From Acidobacteriaceae bacterium (GTDB lineage Bacteria > Acidobacteriota > Terriglobia > Terriglobales > Acidobacteriaceae), in assembly GCA_030049955.1 (NCBI GenBank), contig JASIJX010000521.1:1-21522 (forward strand): DNA of 21,522 nucleotides, read 5' to 3'. The notes below the pieces were generated by a model. The model did no database searches and was not told where the DNA came from. It saw nothing but the letters and a program-made list of their open reading frames with translations. Made by a program: the position numbers and the translations under genes. This document shows positions 1 to 6,817 of the stretch, in pieces. Each line of letters starts with the position of its first letter. Position 1 is the stretch's first letter.

Positions 1-290
1 GTGAAGAGAATGGCTGCGAAGCGCGCGGCGCGGGGACCGATCTTTCCGTAATCGAGCACGATGCCATAAAGGCCGTTGAGGCCGTGATAGAGCGCGATGA
101 TCAGAAAGCTAATATCGATGGCCTGCCACCACGGGTTAGCGATACGCTGCAGAATGACGGCGTAGGTGAGGTCGCCGCGCAACAGCGTTGCGGACATAAA
201 ATGCTCCACCCAGAAGTGCGCAATCAGCAGTGGAACCAGTACGGCTCCCGTGATGCGCTGCATGTACCAGGCGGCTGCGTTGCGCGACAT
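1..290 (-). CDS. sdhD: Succinate dehydrogenase hydrophobic membrane anchor subunit (partial, runs off left edge)
   Basis: This is a membrane anchor of complex II, which holds the SdhAB catalytic part on the inner membrane and helps bind heme b and quinone. The frame opens with an ATG at 288-290 and stays open to base 1, so the C-terminus (about 96 codons are visible) is missing. The translation begins MSRNAAAWYMQRITGAVLV, the usual amphipathic lead-in to the first helix, followed by HFWVEHFM. A second helix holds YHGLNGLYGIVLDYG, the SdhC/SdhD family motif with a candidate heme histidine. It starts 3 bases after the sdhC stop, so the two are co-transcribed. sdhA would be expected beyond the left edge. 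Other open frames over this stretch are shadows. The family call is firm; naming it SdhD rather than a second SdhC-like subunit rests on gene order. Confidence 0.85.
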   Translation of the reverse strand, partial: MSRNAAAWYMQRITGAVLVPLLIAHFWVEHFMSATLLRGDLTYAVILQRIANPWWQAIDISFLIIALYHGLNGLYGIVLDYGKIGPRAARFAAILF

Positions 291-293
291 GTG

Positions 294-680
294 TTATCTC
301 CTCAGCACCGAGTTCAGGAACATGGGCGCGGCGCCCGCGATGAAGATGATGCTGCCCAGTGCGCCGGCAAGCCACCAGAAGAGCTTCTTTTGCCGGCGTG
401 TGGCGACTCCGAAATCGATGGCCACAATGCGAATACCGTTGAGCGCGTGCAGAATGACGACGCCGAGCAAGCCGATTTCGAGCACACGGAAGAGCGGGTT
501 CTTGAACGTCTCCATGGCGTGATCGAAGGCTGCCGGGCCGCCGCTGATCATGTGAACCGTGTGCACATGCAGCAGCAGATAGCCCAGCAACAGCACGCCG
601 GTAACGCGCTGCAGATAGAACGCCGTGGCGCCCAGCAGCGGCGAGATGTAATTGCGAACCCAGATACGCGGCGGAATCAC
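294..680 (-). CDS. sdhC: Succinate dehydrogenase cytochrome b subunit
   Basis: A cytochrome b subunit of complex II (succinate:quinone oxidoreductase) in the inner membrane. I place the start at the GTG at 678-680, giving 128 aa beginning VIPPRIWVRNYISPLLG. This GTG overlaps the TGA of sdhB (GTGA), which implies translational coupling; a longer upstream extension of the frame only reads the sdhB gene out of frame. Three hydrophobic helices are visible. The first carries FYLQRVTGVLLLGYLLLHVH with the expected heme-binding histidines. The second carries HALNGIRIVAIDFG, the hallmark H-x2-NGxR-x4-D motif. Length is normal for the family. The stop is 3 bases before sdhD. Confidence 0.9.
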   Translation of the reverse strand: MIPPRIWVRNYISPLLGATAFYLQRVTGVLLLGYLLLHVHTVHMISGGPAAFDHAMETFKNPLFRVLEIGLLGVVILHALNGIRIVAIDFGVATRRQKKLFWWLAGALGSIIFIAGAAPMFLNSVLRR

Positions 681-1393
681 GATGAGGTCTCCGCCTTGCC
701 GGCCAGCAGGCTTCGCTTGAACAGGCCAATGCTTTGGGTGAGGTCGATGCCTTTGGGGCAAACGGCGACGCAGTTCATCTGGGTGTGACAACGCCAGACG
801 CCGTCACGAGTGTCGTCGAGCACATTCAGGCGTTCAGCATGCGCGGTGTCGCGCGGATCGAGCACCCGCAGCAGGGCTCTGTTGATCGCGGCCGGGCCCA
901 GATACTGTTTGCTCGTCGCGAGAATACCGCACGTGGAAAAACAGAGACCGCAGGTGATGCAGTCGCGCCTGCCGCTGGTGTGACGGGCGTACGGTGAGTT
1001 TTCCGGAATGATCGCCAGCTCCGTGGATTCGGGATCGCGCGAACGCAGGGCGGGCAGCACCTTGCGCCATTGCTCAAAGAACGTCGCGAACGAGACGGCC
1101 AGATCGCGAATCACCTTGAAGTGAGGCAGAGGTGCGAGGTAGACACTCTTCTCGCGGAGCGAGGCGAGGCGGGTTTTGCAGGCGAGGCGCGGTACGCCGT
1201 TGATCTGTATCCCGCAGGTTCCGCACATGCCTACACGGCAGGAACAGCGGAAGGCTACGGTCGGGTCCTGCTGCTGCTGAATGGCAAACAGCGCATCGAG
1301 CACGGTGAACTCAGGGGTACAGTCGAGCGAAAAACTCTGCATCCGGCGTTTGCCGTCGGTGTCGGTGCGCTGGATCAGGATCTGCCTGTTCAT
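677..1393 (-). CDS. sdhB: Succinate dehydrogenase / fumarate reductase iron-sulfur subunit
   Basis: The electron-transfer subunit of complex II, passing electrons from the SdhA flavin to quinone. The 238 aa fit the family. An N-terminal 2Fe-2S ferredoxin domain has ligands C52, C57, C60 and C72 (C-x4-C-x2-C-x11-C). The C-terminal domain has C145-x2-C148-x2-C151-x3-C155 for the 4Fe-4S cluster and C202, C208 and C212-P for the 3Fe-4S region. C155 is followed by Gly rather than the common Pro. The ATG is at 1391-1393 with no clear ribosome binding site. It is the first gene of an operon continuing into sdhC and sdhD; sdhA is not upstream, where an unrelated FAH-fold gene ends at 1538. Two tandem operator-like repeats lie directly upstream, unusual for a housekeeping complex II. 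Confidence 0.93.
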   Translation of the reverse strand: MNRQILIQRTDTDGKRRMQSFSLDCTPEFTVLDALFAIQQQQDPTVAFRCSCRVGMCGTCGIQINGVPRLACKTRLASLREKSVYLAPLPHFKVIRDLAVSFATFFEQWRKVLPALRSRDPESTELAIIPENSPYARHTSGRRDCITCGLCFSTCGILATSKQYLGPAAINRALLRVLDPRDTAHAERLNVLDDTRDGVWRCHTQMNCVAVCPKGIDLTQSIGLFKRSLLAGKAETSS

Positions 1394-1405
1394 TTAGAAG
1401 AACAA

Positions 1406-1453
1406 CCAACTTACCTATAAAACAACAAACCAACTTACCTATAAAACAACAAA
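1406..1453. repeat. Perfect 24-bp tandem repeat in the sdhB leader, each unit with an operator-like half site
   Basis: Bases 1406-1429 and 1430-1453 are identical. Read on the minus strand each unit contains TTGTTTTATAGGTAAGTTGG, whose first 15 bases match the operator-like site at 5360-5379 with one change (C to T). Only the left arm of the palindrome is kept; the right arm is degenerate. The repeats lie 13-60 bases upstream of the sdhB ATG. Confidence 0.85.
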
Positions 1454-1470
1454 ACAATTTTGGCTGTCAA
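1443..1470 (-). promoter_or_regulatory. Candidate sdhB promoter
   Basis: On the minus strand a perfect -35 hexamer TTGACA (1465-1470) is followed after about 18-19 bases by an AT-rich TTTTATA that could serve as a -10. This -10 lies inside the upstream copy of the 24-bp repeat, so a protein bound to the repeats would block the promoter. The -10 is weak and its exact position is uncertain. A second TTGACA at 1489-1494 has no good -10. Confidence 0.45.
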
Positions 1471-1520
1471 GAAAAACCGACGGCATAGTGTCAATTTTCC
1501 TGAAATGTGGCGCGTTGCCC

Positions 1521-1550
1521 GGCTAGGTTTTGGGCGGCTAGGTCTTGGGC
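1521..1550. repeat. 15-bp tandem duplication at the end of the FAH-fold gene
   Basis: GGCTAGGTTTTGGGC (1521-1535) and GGCTAGGTCTTGGGC (1536-1550) differ by one base. On the minus strand both units contain CCC-AAR-ACC-TAG in the same frame, so the gene ends PKT-stop followed by a second in-frame PKT-stop. Confidence 0.85.
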
Positions 1551-2425
1551 GACTGGGCGACGAAGGTGTTGGTGAGGGTGCCGATTCCGCCGACTTCTAC
1601 TTCAACGCAATCACCGGCTTGCAGGAACACGGGCGGCTTGCGGGCGCCGCCAATTCCGGCGGGCGTTCCCGTGCTGATGACATCGCCCGGCTGCAGAGTA
1701 AGGGTCTGCGACAGAATGGAGATGAGTGCCGCGGGAGCGAAGACGAGATTGCTGGTATTCGAGTTCTGGCGCAATTCGCCATTGACCCGAAGCAGCACGG
1801 GCATGTTACCCGGATCGGGAACAGCATCGGCCGTGACCATCCATGGACCCATTGGGCCAAACCCGTTGCAGTTCTTTCCCCGGAACCACTGCTTGTCCAT
1901 GCGCTGCATGTCGCGGGCGCTGACATCGTTCATGATGGTGTAGCCGGCGATACAGCCCGCAGCATCAGCCTCGCTCACGCGGTCGGCTTTTCGTCCGATG
2001 ACGACTGCTACTTCGGCTTCGTAGTCCACTCTTTCGGATGCGGCGGGGAGGGGCACCATCGCGCCGTCGGGCACCACCACTGCAGCGAGCTTAGAGAAGA
2101 AAATGGGGGAGTCTGGTGGCGGCAGGTTGTTCTCGGCGGCGTGGTCCGCGTAGTTCAAGCCGACACAGAAGATGCGCGCATCGAGTTCGACGAGCGGTGC
2201 ATGGCATAGATCGCTGAGAGGTGTAGAGGCCGCCTGGCCTTTGATCAGCTCTTCGCGAAGCGAGTGGATCCGTTGGCTGGCCGCGTCGCCGGCACGCAGC
2301 CATTGGCCCACAGAGGCAAATGCCTCATTCCCATTCGATGCCGTGGAGAGGTTGAATACACGGTCACCTTCAACCAGGCCCATAGATCGCTTGCCGGCTG
2401 CATAGTAATAGTTCAGAAGCTTCAT
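1538..2425 (-). CDS. Fumarylacetoacetate hydrolase-fold enzyme (2-keto-3-deoxy acid hydrolase-like)
   Basis: A cytoplasmic FAH-superfamily enzyme; members hydrolyse or decarboxylate beta-diketo or 2-keto acids, including the last step of some non-phosphorylative sugar routes. The 295 aa show an N-terminal FAH_N-like region (1-75) and the catalytic core: CVGLNYADHAAE (87-98), VDYEAEVAVVIG with metal ligands E136 and E138, NDVSARD with D167, RGK with K184, then STGTPAGIGG and GGIGTLTN near the C-terminus. The position after K184 that is often Asp in relatives is Asn here (N187), so the substrate may differ. It is the last gene of the aminotransferase operon; its ATG overlaps the upstream amidohydrolase stop (ATGA). 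The best guess is cleavage of an acylpyruvate or 2,4-diketo-3-deoxy sugar acid. The fold is certain, the substrate is not. Confidence 0.9.
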   Translation of the reverse strand: MKLLNYYYAAGKRSMGLVEGDRVFNLSTASNGNEAFASVGQWLRAGDAASQRIHSLREELIKGQAASTPLSDLCHAPLVELDARIFCVGLNYADHAAENNLPPPDSPIFFSKLAAVVVPDGAMVPLPAASERVDYEAEVAVVIGRKADRVSEADAAGCIAGYTIMNDVSARDMQRMDKQWFRGKNCNGFGPMGPWMVTADAVPDPGNMPVLLRVNGELRQNSNTSNLVFAPAALISILSQTLTLQPGDVISTGTPAGIGGARKPPVFLQAGDCVEVEVGGIGTLTNTFVAQSPKT

Positions 2426-3186
2426 AGCTGTTTCACCAGACGCAGGAAATTGGTGCGGAGGATCTGCTCCTTCGCTGTGTCAGAGATGTTGGAGGCCAGT
2501 ACGCGGCCGAGGGTCATGGCTGCTTCTAGGAATGGCAGGTCGGAGCCGAAGAGGATGCGCTCGGCGCCCAACTGATCCACGCAGTGTTCCAGGATGAGGC
2601 GATGGTTCTGCGAGCCGGAGAGATCAAGGAAGAGATTGTCCGCGGCTTTGGCGGCATCGATCGCCTGATTGTAGCCGCGCCAGGTAACACCTGAATGGCC
2701 GAGCAGGATGCGCGCGTTGGGATGAGCGCGGGCGATGGACGGAAAAAGCAGCGGTCCACAGTTCGGATCGGAGTCCCAGGTATGCACGAGCACCACGGCT
2801 CCCGTGGCATGTGCGTACTCCCAGACCGGCTGGTAGTGCTTGCCGGTGACCGGATACTTGTGGGTTGAAGGATGGAGCTTAATGAGCGGTGGTGAATGGA
2901 AGTGCTTCCATCGCTCTAACTCGGCAATGGCCTGACCCGGCGGATTGGGATTGACCGTGATATAGCCGAGGAAGCGGTCGGGATATCGGCGTAGAACCTC
3001 ATCGACTTCTGCGTTGCCGCGAGGACAGTCGTTATAGCAGCCCAGCGTAGATGTGATGGCAAGAATCTCGATATTGAGGTGATCCATGACGGCAATCATT
3101 TCTTCTGGACTGGACTTGTATGCGGGGAAATCGGGATGGACGCCGTGGTGTCCGTGACAATCGGCAATTGCGATGGGCGACCTCAC
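2422..3186 (-). CDS. Amidohydrolase 2 family (PF04909-type) metal-dependent hydrolase, catalytic residues intact
   Basis: A TIM-barrel amidohydrolase of the ACMSD / sugar-lactonase (LigI, fuconolactonase) group; relatives hydrolyse lactones or decarboxylate in sugar and aromatic catabolism. The 254 aa carry the full ligand set: DCHGHHG with H11 and H13, IKLHP (102-106), VLVHTW with H135, LLGHSG with H164 and LFGSDLP with D216. No signal peptide, so cytoplasmic. The start is a GTG overlapping the TGA of the preceding gene (GTGA), and its own stop overlaps the FAH-fold start (ATGA), so three genes are translationally coupled. In a pathway with an FAH-fold enzyme and a dehydrogenase, a lactonase role is plausible but inferred. 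Confidence 0.88.
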   Translation of the reverse strand: MRSPIAIADCHGHHGVHPDFPAYKSSPEEMIAVMDHLNIEILAITSTLGCYNDCPRGNAEVDEVLRRYPDRFLGYITVNPNPPGQAIAELERWKHFHSPPLIKLHPSTHKYPVTGKHYQPVWEYAHATGAVVLVHTWDSDPNCGPLLFPSIARAHPNARILLGHSGVTWRGYNQAIDAAKAADNLFLDLSGSQNHRLILEHCVDQLGAERILFGSDLPFLEAAMTLGRVLASNISDTAKEQILRTNFLRLVKQL

Positions 3187-3944
3187 TGTACCCCTCCAAA
3201 CCTGGAAGCGGCTAGCAGGCGGCGCAGGTTTCCGCCTGCGATGGCGAGCCGTTCCGAATCGGAAATACGCGAGGTTGCCAGCACGCCCAGCGTAGAAGCC
3301 GGCGTGTAGAGAGGCAGCCGCGTTCCAAACAAGATGCGATCGGGGCCGTGGCTCTCGACGAAGGCTTCCAACTGACGATGTGCCAGATACGTCGAGGAGT
3401 CGAAGTGCAGTGAGGGAAAGCGCTCGAGCAGCGGAAAAAGGTAGCGGTCGGCGCGGTAGCCAGTTTCGAGTACCACAAGCGGCAGGCGCGGAAAATTCTC
3501 AAGGAGTGTGACGACGCCGGGCCAGCCGATGTCAGCGCTGGCGACAAGGGTGACCACCGCGTGCTGCTGCAGATAGTCGAACAGATCGCCGGCGCACCAG
3601 CGAGCAAGCGAAAAGTTCAGCTGCTGGGTTCCTGGTGCGACGCGAATGGCGATCGGCTTGCGCGCGGCAAGAAGGTCCAGAAAGGGCTCTCCGGGAAGAA
3701 CGCCCCAGGCTGGCGTCATGCGTGGGCTGATTTCGCGCGCAAGGGCTTCATTGCCGAGTACAGCATCGTACTCCTCGCACTCCCAATGCGAGACGAGCCC
3801 CCGCCGGATAAAAAAGCGATCCATCTCCTGCAGCAGCCCGTTGGCATCCAGAGCAAGTTCGCCGTGGATCCCCGATGAGCCCACGCGCATATTCACGTCG
3901 AACAGGTCCCAGTCCGCGGCCTCGCTGAACAGCAATTCAGACAC
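3183..3944 (-). CDS. Amidohydrolase-fold protein lacking the metal ligands (probable pseudoenzyme)
   Basis: A protein of 253 aa that tracks its 254-aa downstream neighbour in length and layout but lacks its catalytic residues. The opening DxHxH motif reads FDVNMRV (15-21); LVHT reads LVASAD (133-138); LLGHSG reads VVLETGY (157-163); LFGSDLP reads LFGTRLP (205-211). The C-terminal NLRRLL helix typical of the family is kept. I chose the GTG at 3942-3944 because GGAGGG precedes it by 6 bases; an earlier in-frame GTG at 3974 has no such site. It lies 63 bases after the aminotransferase and overlaps the intact amidohydrolase (GTGA). It may be a structural or regulatory partner of that enzyme. The frame is clean, so it is not a pseudogene. 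A changed chemistry cannot be excluded. Confidence 0.8.
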   Translation of the reverse strand: MSELLFSEAADWDLFDVNMRVGSSGIHGELALDANGLLQEMDRFFIRRGLVSHWECEEYDAVLGNEALAREISPRMTPAWGVLPGEPFLDLLAARKPIAIRVAPGTQQLNFSLARWCAGDLFDYLQQHAVVTLVASADIGWPGVVTLLENFPRLPLVVLETGYRADRYLFPLLERFPSLHFDSSTYLAHRQLEAFVESHGPDRILFGTRLPLYTPASTLGVLATSRISDSERLAIAGGNLRRLLAASRFGGVQ

Positions 3945-4007
3945 GGCAACCCTCCGTGAAACTTCAGATTGCACGGCACGTTTCCGGCAACGGTTGCGCC
4001 GCTGTTG

Positions 4008-5246
4008 CTAGCTTACCGTCTGCAGATTGGGGATGGTGGAAGCCAGACGCTGCACCTTCTTCATGGCTTCGATCACATCATCCACATCACGCCGGTCGCC
4101 AAGGAACACTATGTGATTGAGCCAGACGCCGTCACGGCAAACTCGCTCGGCCTCCGGCAGGTTTAATTGCTCGTAGTTCTGGCCGGCACGCCAGCCGCTG
4201 CAGCCAGCGAGCGTTCCGGCTTGCCTGGCGAACAGCGGATTGCGATAAAGCGGCCATGGATAGGAGGGTTTGGCCGGGATGCCTTCCGCGTTAAGCGCGC
4301 GGATGACGGTTTCGCGGTCCAGGCCGCCGAATCCTTCGGCGCGATATCGCAGCGTAAGCAGATAATAAGGGTGCTGCTCAATGCGCGGATCGTCCGCCAC
4401 CAGCGTAAGCCCCGGAACGTCCTTCAGGCCTTCGCGGAAATAGGCTACGTTCTCCGCGCGCAGCCTGGTCTGTGAAGGCAATTTTTTGAGCTGCTCGCAA
4501 AGGATCGCCGATTGAAAGCCAGTAATGCGGTAGTTGGTGCCGAGTGTGTAATGGTCGAACCATCCTCCGTCGCGCTTGCGGCCCTGATTGCAGTAGCTCC
4601 AGCACTTATCAATGATCTCAGCAGAGCGGCTGAGGATCATTCCACCTTCGCCGGCGGTGATGAGCTTGAAGGATTGAAAGCTGAATGTAGCTACGTCGCC
4701 CCACGCACCTACTGGAGTTCCGCACCAGCGTGCGCCATGGGCATGGGCTGCATCTTCGAGTAGTTTGAGGCCGCGGCGCATGGCCAGAGACTGGAATGCG
4801 TCCATCTCGGCGGGGCGTCCGCCGAAGTGCACCACCACGATAGCCCGGGTGCGGGGTGTGATCGCGGCTTCTGCGGCTGCGACGGAAAGGTTAAGCGTTT
4901 CGGGGTCTATGTCGGCGAAGACCGGCGTCGCGTGGCACAAGAGAATGGCGCTGGCAGATGCGATGAAGGTATACGGCGGAACAATCACCTCATCGCCCGG
5001 TCCAATGCCTATCGCGCGCAAAGCCACCTCGATGGCGATCGTTCCGTTAGAACAAGCGACAGCGTGTTCGAGACCATGGTAGCGAGCAAAGCTCGTCTCG
5101 AGTTCCTTCACGCTTTCGTGATAGCCGCCCCACTGGCGGCTGTGCAGGACGCGGATCAGAGCAGCTTCTTCTTCGCCGTCATATTGTGGCCATGGGGCAA
5201 ACGGTCGACTCCGGACCGGTTCACCGCCAAGCATCGCAAGTTTCAC
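4008..5246 (-). CDS. DegT/DnrJ/EryC1/StrS family PLP-dependent sugar aminotransferase
   Basis: A fold-type I PLP enzyme; relatives transfer an amino group from Glu or Gln to a keto sugar (often nucleotide-linked) or to a cyclitol ketone. The 412 aa contain ACSNGTIAIEVALRA (PLP phosphate binding), GDEVIVPPYTFIASA, LLEDAAHAHGA with the PLP-nitrogen Asp, and FSFQSFKLITAGEGGM with the Schiff-base Lys. All catalytic features are intact. The start is a GTG at 5244-5246 preceded by AAGGAAG. It is the first gene of a four-gene minus-strand operon and has an operator-like palindrome over its candidate promoter. Most relatives serve cell-envelope sugar biosynthesis; sitting upstream of hydrolases and an FAH-fold enzyme suggests a catabolic role on an amino or keto sugar or cyclitol. 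It could run in the deaminating direction. Confidence 0.9.
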   Translation of the reverse strand: MKLAMLGGEPVRSRPFAPWPQYDGEEEAALIRVLHSRQWGGYHESVKELETSFARYHGLEHAVACSNGTIAIEVALRAIGIGPGDEVIVPPYTFIASASAILLCHATPVFADIDPETLNLSVAAAEAAITPRTRAIVVVHFGGRPAEMDAFQSLAMRRGLKLLEDAAHAHGARWCGTPVGAWGDVATFSFQSFKLITAGEGGMILSRSAEIIDKCWSYCNQGRKRDGGWFDHYTLGTNYRITGFQSAILCEQLKKLPSQTRLRAENVAYFREGLKDVPGLTLVADDPRIEQHPYYLLTLRYRAEGFGGLDRETVIRALNAEGIPAKPSYPWPLYRNPLFARQAGTLAGCSGWRAGQNYEQLNLPEAERVCRDGVWLNHIVFLGDRRDVDDVIEAMKKVQRLASTIPNLQTVS

Positions 5247-5349
5247 GAAAGCTTCCTTTCTTTCTTTTAGAGCCTTGAACCCGCGGAATCGAACGGCTGC
5301 GATCTGCCCTTATCCGAGGGTTTTTCGGCTGGTCATGACTGCTGGCATA

Positions 5350-5379
5350 AGTTTACAGGTTGTTCTATAGGTAAAACAA
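5350..5379 (-). promoter_or_regulatory. Candidate promoter of the aminotransferase operon with overlapping operator
   Basis: On the minus strand TTGTTT (5374-5379), 18 bases, then TAAACT (5350-5355) form a plausible sigma-70 promoter about 100 bases upstream of the GTG start. The operator-like palindrome TTGTTCTATAGGTAAAACAA (5360-5379) covers the -35 and most of the spacer; its 8-base arms match at 7 of 8 positions around TAGG. This placement suits a repressor. Confidence 0.6.
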
Positions 5380-5419
5380 GGATTCCATAAGCTAACTCCA
5401 TCGAATTCGCTCTGTCAAG

Positions 5420-6583
5420 TTACTGTGATGGGATGAAGACGATGCACATTGGGGAATCGACTTGATTGTCGTGCCTGTGGAACGACTGCAATCGGCCGCT
5501 GGTTACGTCGCGCTTGAGCCACACGATGGAGTGCGAGTTCTGGTTTGCGACCGCAAGCCAGCGATCGCTGAGATCCAGAGCAAAGTTGCGTGGCGTTTTG
5601 CCTTCGCTCGAGATGAACTGCAGGGGACGGGGTAAGCCGCTATGTGGATCGATGGAATAGACCCCGATTTTGTTCTGGTTTCCGCGGATCGACACGTAAA
5701 GAAACCGGCCGGAGGAATCAAAGGCGATTTCGGAACCGCCAAGCTGAAGCTGTGCACCGTTGGGTAATGCCAATTGCGTGGAAATCTTATCGAGTCTACC
5801 CGTGGCGTAACGAAATTCCGTGAGCGTGGAGTCGAGCTCGTCGATCGAATAGAGGAATCGGCCGTTGGCATTGAAGGCTAGATGGCGAACGCCACCGCCG
5901 GGAGTGACGCCCGTCGATTCACTCCCGGCCGAGAAGCTGAGCGTATGTAAATCGATAGGATGGACAAAGATTCTGTCGATGCCCAGGTCCGCAACGAACG
6001 CATAGCGGTCATCGAGCGAAACGGCGAGTCCGTGAGCGTGCGGGCCCAACTGGCGCTGCAGGTTAATGCTCGATCCATGATGCTGCACGACAGAAGCCGC
6101 TTGGGCGAGGCTGCCGTCGGGAAGGATGGGCAGCAAAGCCACGCTGCCGCTGCCACAGTTTGAAACCAGAAGAAAGCGGGCCTTGTGTGCGAGCGCCAGA
6201 TCGCAAGGACCAATGCCCGCGGACGAAACCCTATTGAGGAGCTTAAGTTGGCCATTATGGGCGTCGATACGGAATGCGCTGACCTTGTTGCCTTCGGCGT
6301 CGTGAATTCCGCCCCCTTCATTCACCCCATAGAGCGTTCGCCAATTGCGGGCGACGACCAGAAATGTTGGATTTGGCGTGGCTGCTTCGAGACCAAGAAA
6401 ATCGGCGACGCCGGTGCCAGGATGAAAGCGATAGGCATAAATGCCGTGCGAGGCGCCACTGGTGCCTGTACCCACATACATGAGCTCGCTGGCAACCGAT
6501 TCATTATCCCGCTGGGCGGGCAGGTGTGCTGCCGCAAGCAACAGCAGCGCCGCGGCGCAAGCGGGGATCGGACGTTTCCTCAT
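5420..6583 (-). CDS. Exported lactonase-family seven-bladed beta-propeller (6-phosphogluconolactonase-like, PF10282 type)
   Basis: A beta-propeller of the YbhE/Pgl lactonase family. The ATG at 6581-6583 gives about 387 aa with a signal peptide (MRKRPIP, a hydrophobic stretch, then HLPAQ), so the mature protein is outside the cytoplasm; an upstream in-frame ATG adds 22 unrelated residues and hides the signal. Blade repeats are visible through the protein. Family signatures include GPHAHGLAVSLDDRYAFVAD followed by LGIDRIFVH, and PRNFALDLSDRWLAVANQNS near the C-terminus. Its location argues against a pentose-phosphate role; secreted relatives may hydrolyse sugar lactones or simply bind ligands. 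It is divergent from the glycosidase-like gene at 6818, sharing an intergenic region with an operator-like site. Confidence 0.85.
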   Translation of the reverse strand: MRKRPIPACAAALLLLAAAHLPAQRDNESVASELMYVGTGTSGASHGIYAYRFHPGTGVADFLGLEAATPNPTFLVVARNWRTLYGVNEGGGIHDAEGNKVSAFRIDAHNGQLKLLNRVSSAGIGPCDLALAHKARFLLVSNCGSGSVALLPILPDGSLAQAASVVQHHGSSINLQRQLGPHAHGLAVSLDDRYAFVADLGIDRIFVHPIDLHTLSFSAGSESTGVTPGGGVRHLAFNANGRFLYSIDELDSTLTEFRYATGRLDKISTQLALPNGAQLQLGGSEIAFDSSGRFLYVSIRGNQNKIGVYSIDPHSGLPRPLQFISSEGKTPRNFALDLSDRWLAVANQNSHSIVWLKRDVTSGRLQSFHRHDNQVDSPMCIVFIPSQ

Positions 6584-6673
6584 CGGCGAGAGATGCCTTG
6601 GCGTGTTGAAACGCAGATTCGAATCAGGCTTCGAAATCAGGCACCCCAAAATTCGGCATGGGATGCATGGATC

Positions 6674-6703
6674 TTGACTTCTGCGAGCCGCTATAACTAT
6701 TAT
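6674..6703 (+). promoter_or_regulatory. Candidate promoter for the glycosidase/epimerase/lyase operon
   Basis: TTGACT (6674-6679) and TATTAT (6698-6703) are separated by 18 bases, with further TATA-like options (TATAAC, TATACT) beside it. Transcription would start around 6710, so the operator palindrome at 6713-6732 would cover the start site. The leader before the ATG at 6818 is then roughly 105 bases. Confidence 0.5.
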
Positions 6704-6727
6704 ACTGCATCGATGTTCTATATGTAG
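6698..6727 (-). promoter_or_regulatory. Candidate promoter for the lactonase gene
   Basis: On the minus strand a perfect TATAAT lies at 6699-6704. Seventeen bases upstream is CTACAT (6722-6727), a weak -35 embedded in the operator palindrome. The -10 is strong; the -35 is poor. Confidence 0.45.
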
Positions 6728-6732
6728 AACGA
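6713..6732. promoter_or_regulatory. Operator-like palindrome in the divergent intergenic region
   Basis: ATGTTCTATATGTAGAACGA contains perfect 6-base arms GTTCTA and TAGAAC around TATG (6715-6730). It matches the sites at 5360-5379 and 19605-19624 and sits where a bound protein could block both divergent promoters. Confidence 0.65.
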
Positions 6733-6802
6733 AGAGGCTTGGCTGATTTGCGTCAGTAAGAGCCTGGTGCCGGAGAGGCGCTGGCGATACTGCGACGAAT
6801 AA

Positions 6803-6810
6803 GGGGGGGG
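6803..6810 (+). repeat. Eight-G homopolymer at the ribosome binding site of the glycosidase-like gene
   Basis: AAGGGGGGGGTG lies 7-8 bases before the ATG at 6818, so the tract is also the likely Shine-Dalgarno sequence. Length changes by slippage would alter translation efficiency, not the reading frame. Confidence 0.6.
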
Positions 6811-6817
6811 TGTCCTA

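Noticed and set aside
84..788. Long plus-strand frame of 234 codons across the sdhC/sdhD region
   Set aside because: Gln/Arg/His-rich translation with no domain, antisense to sdhC and sdhD, whose membrane-helix motifs and overlaps are unmistakable.
1460..2209. Plus-strand frame of 249 codons
   Set aside because: Runs antisense to the FAH-fold gene, whose metal-ligand motifs are all on the minus strand; no ribosome binding site and no family pattern.
5280..5340. Possible extra gene between the aminotransferase and lactonase
   Set aside because: Only short frames without start signals; the stretch is accounted for by the leader and promoter of the aminotransferase operon.
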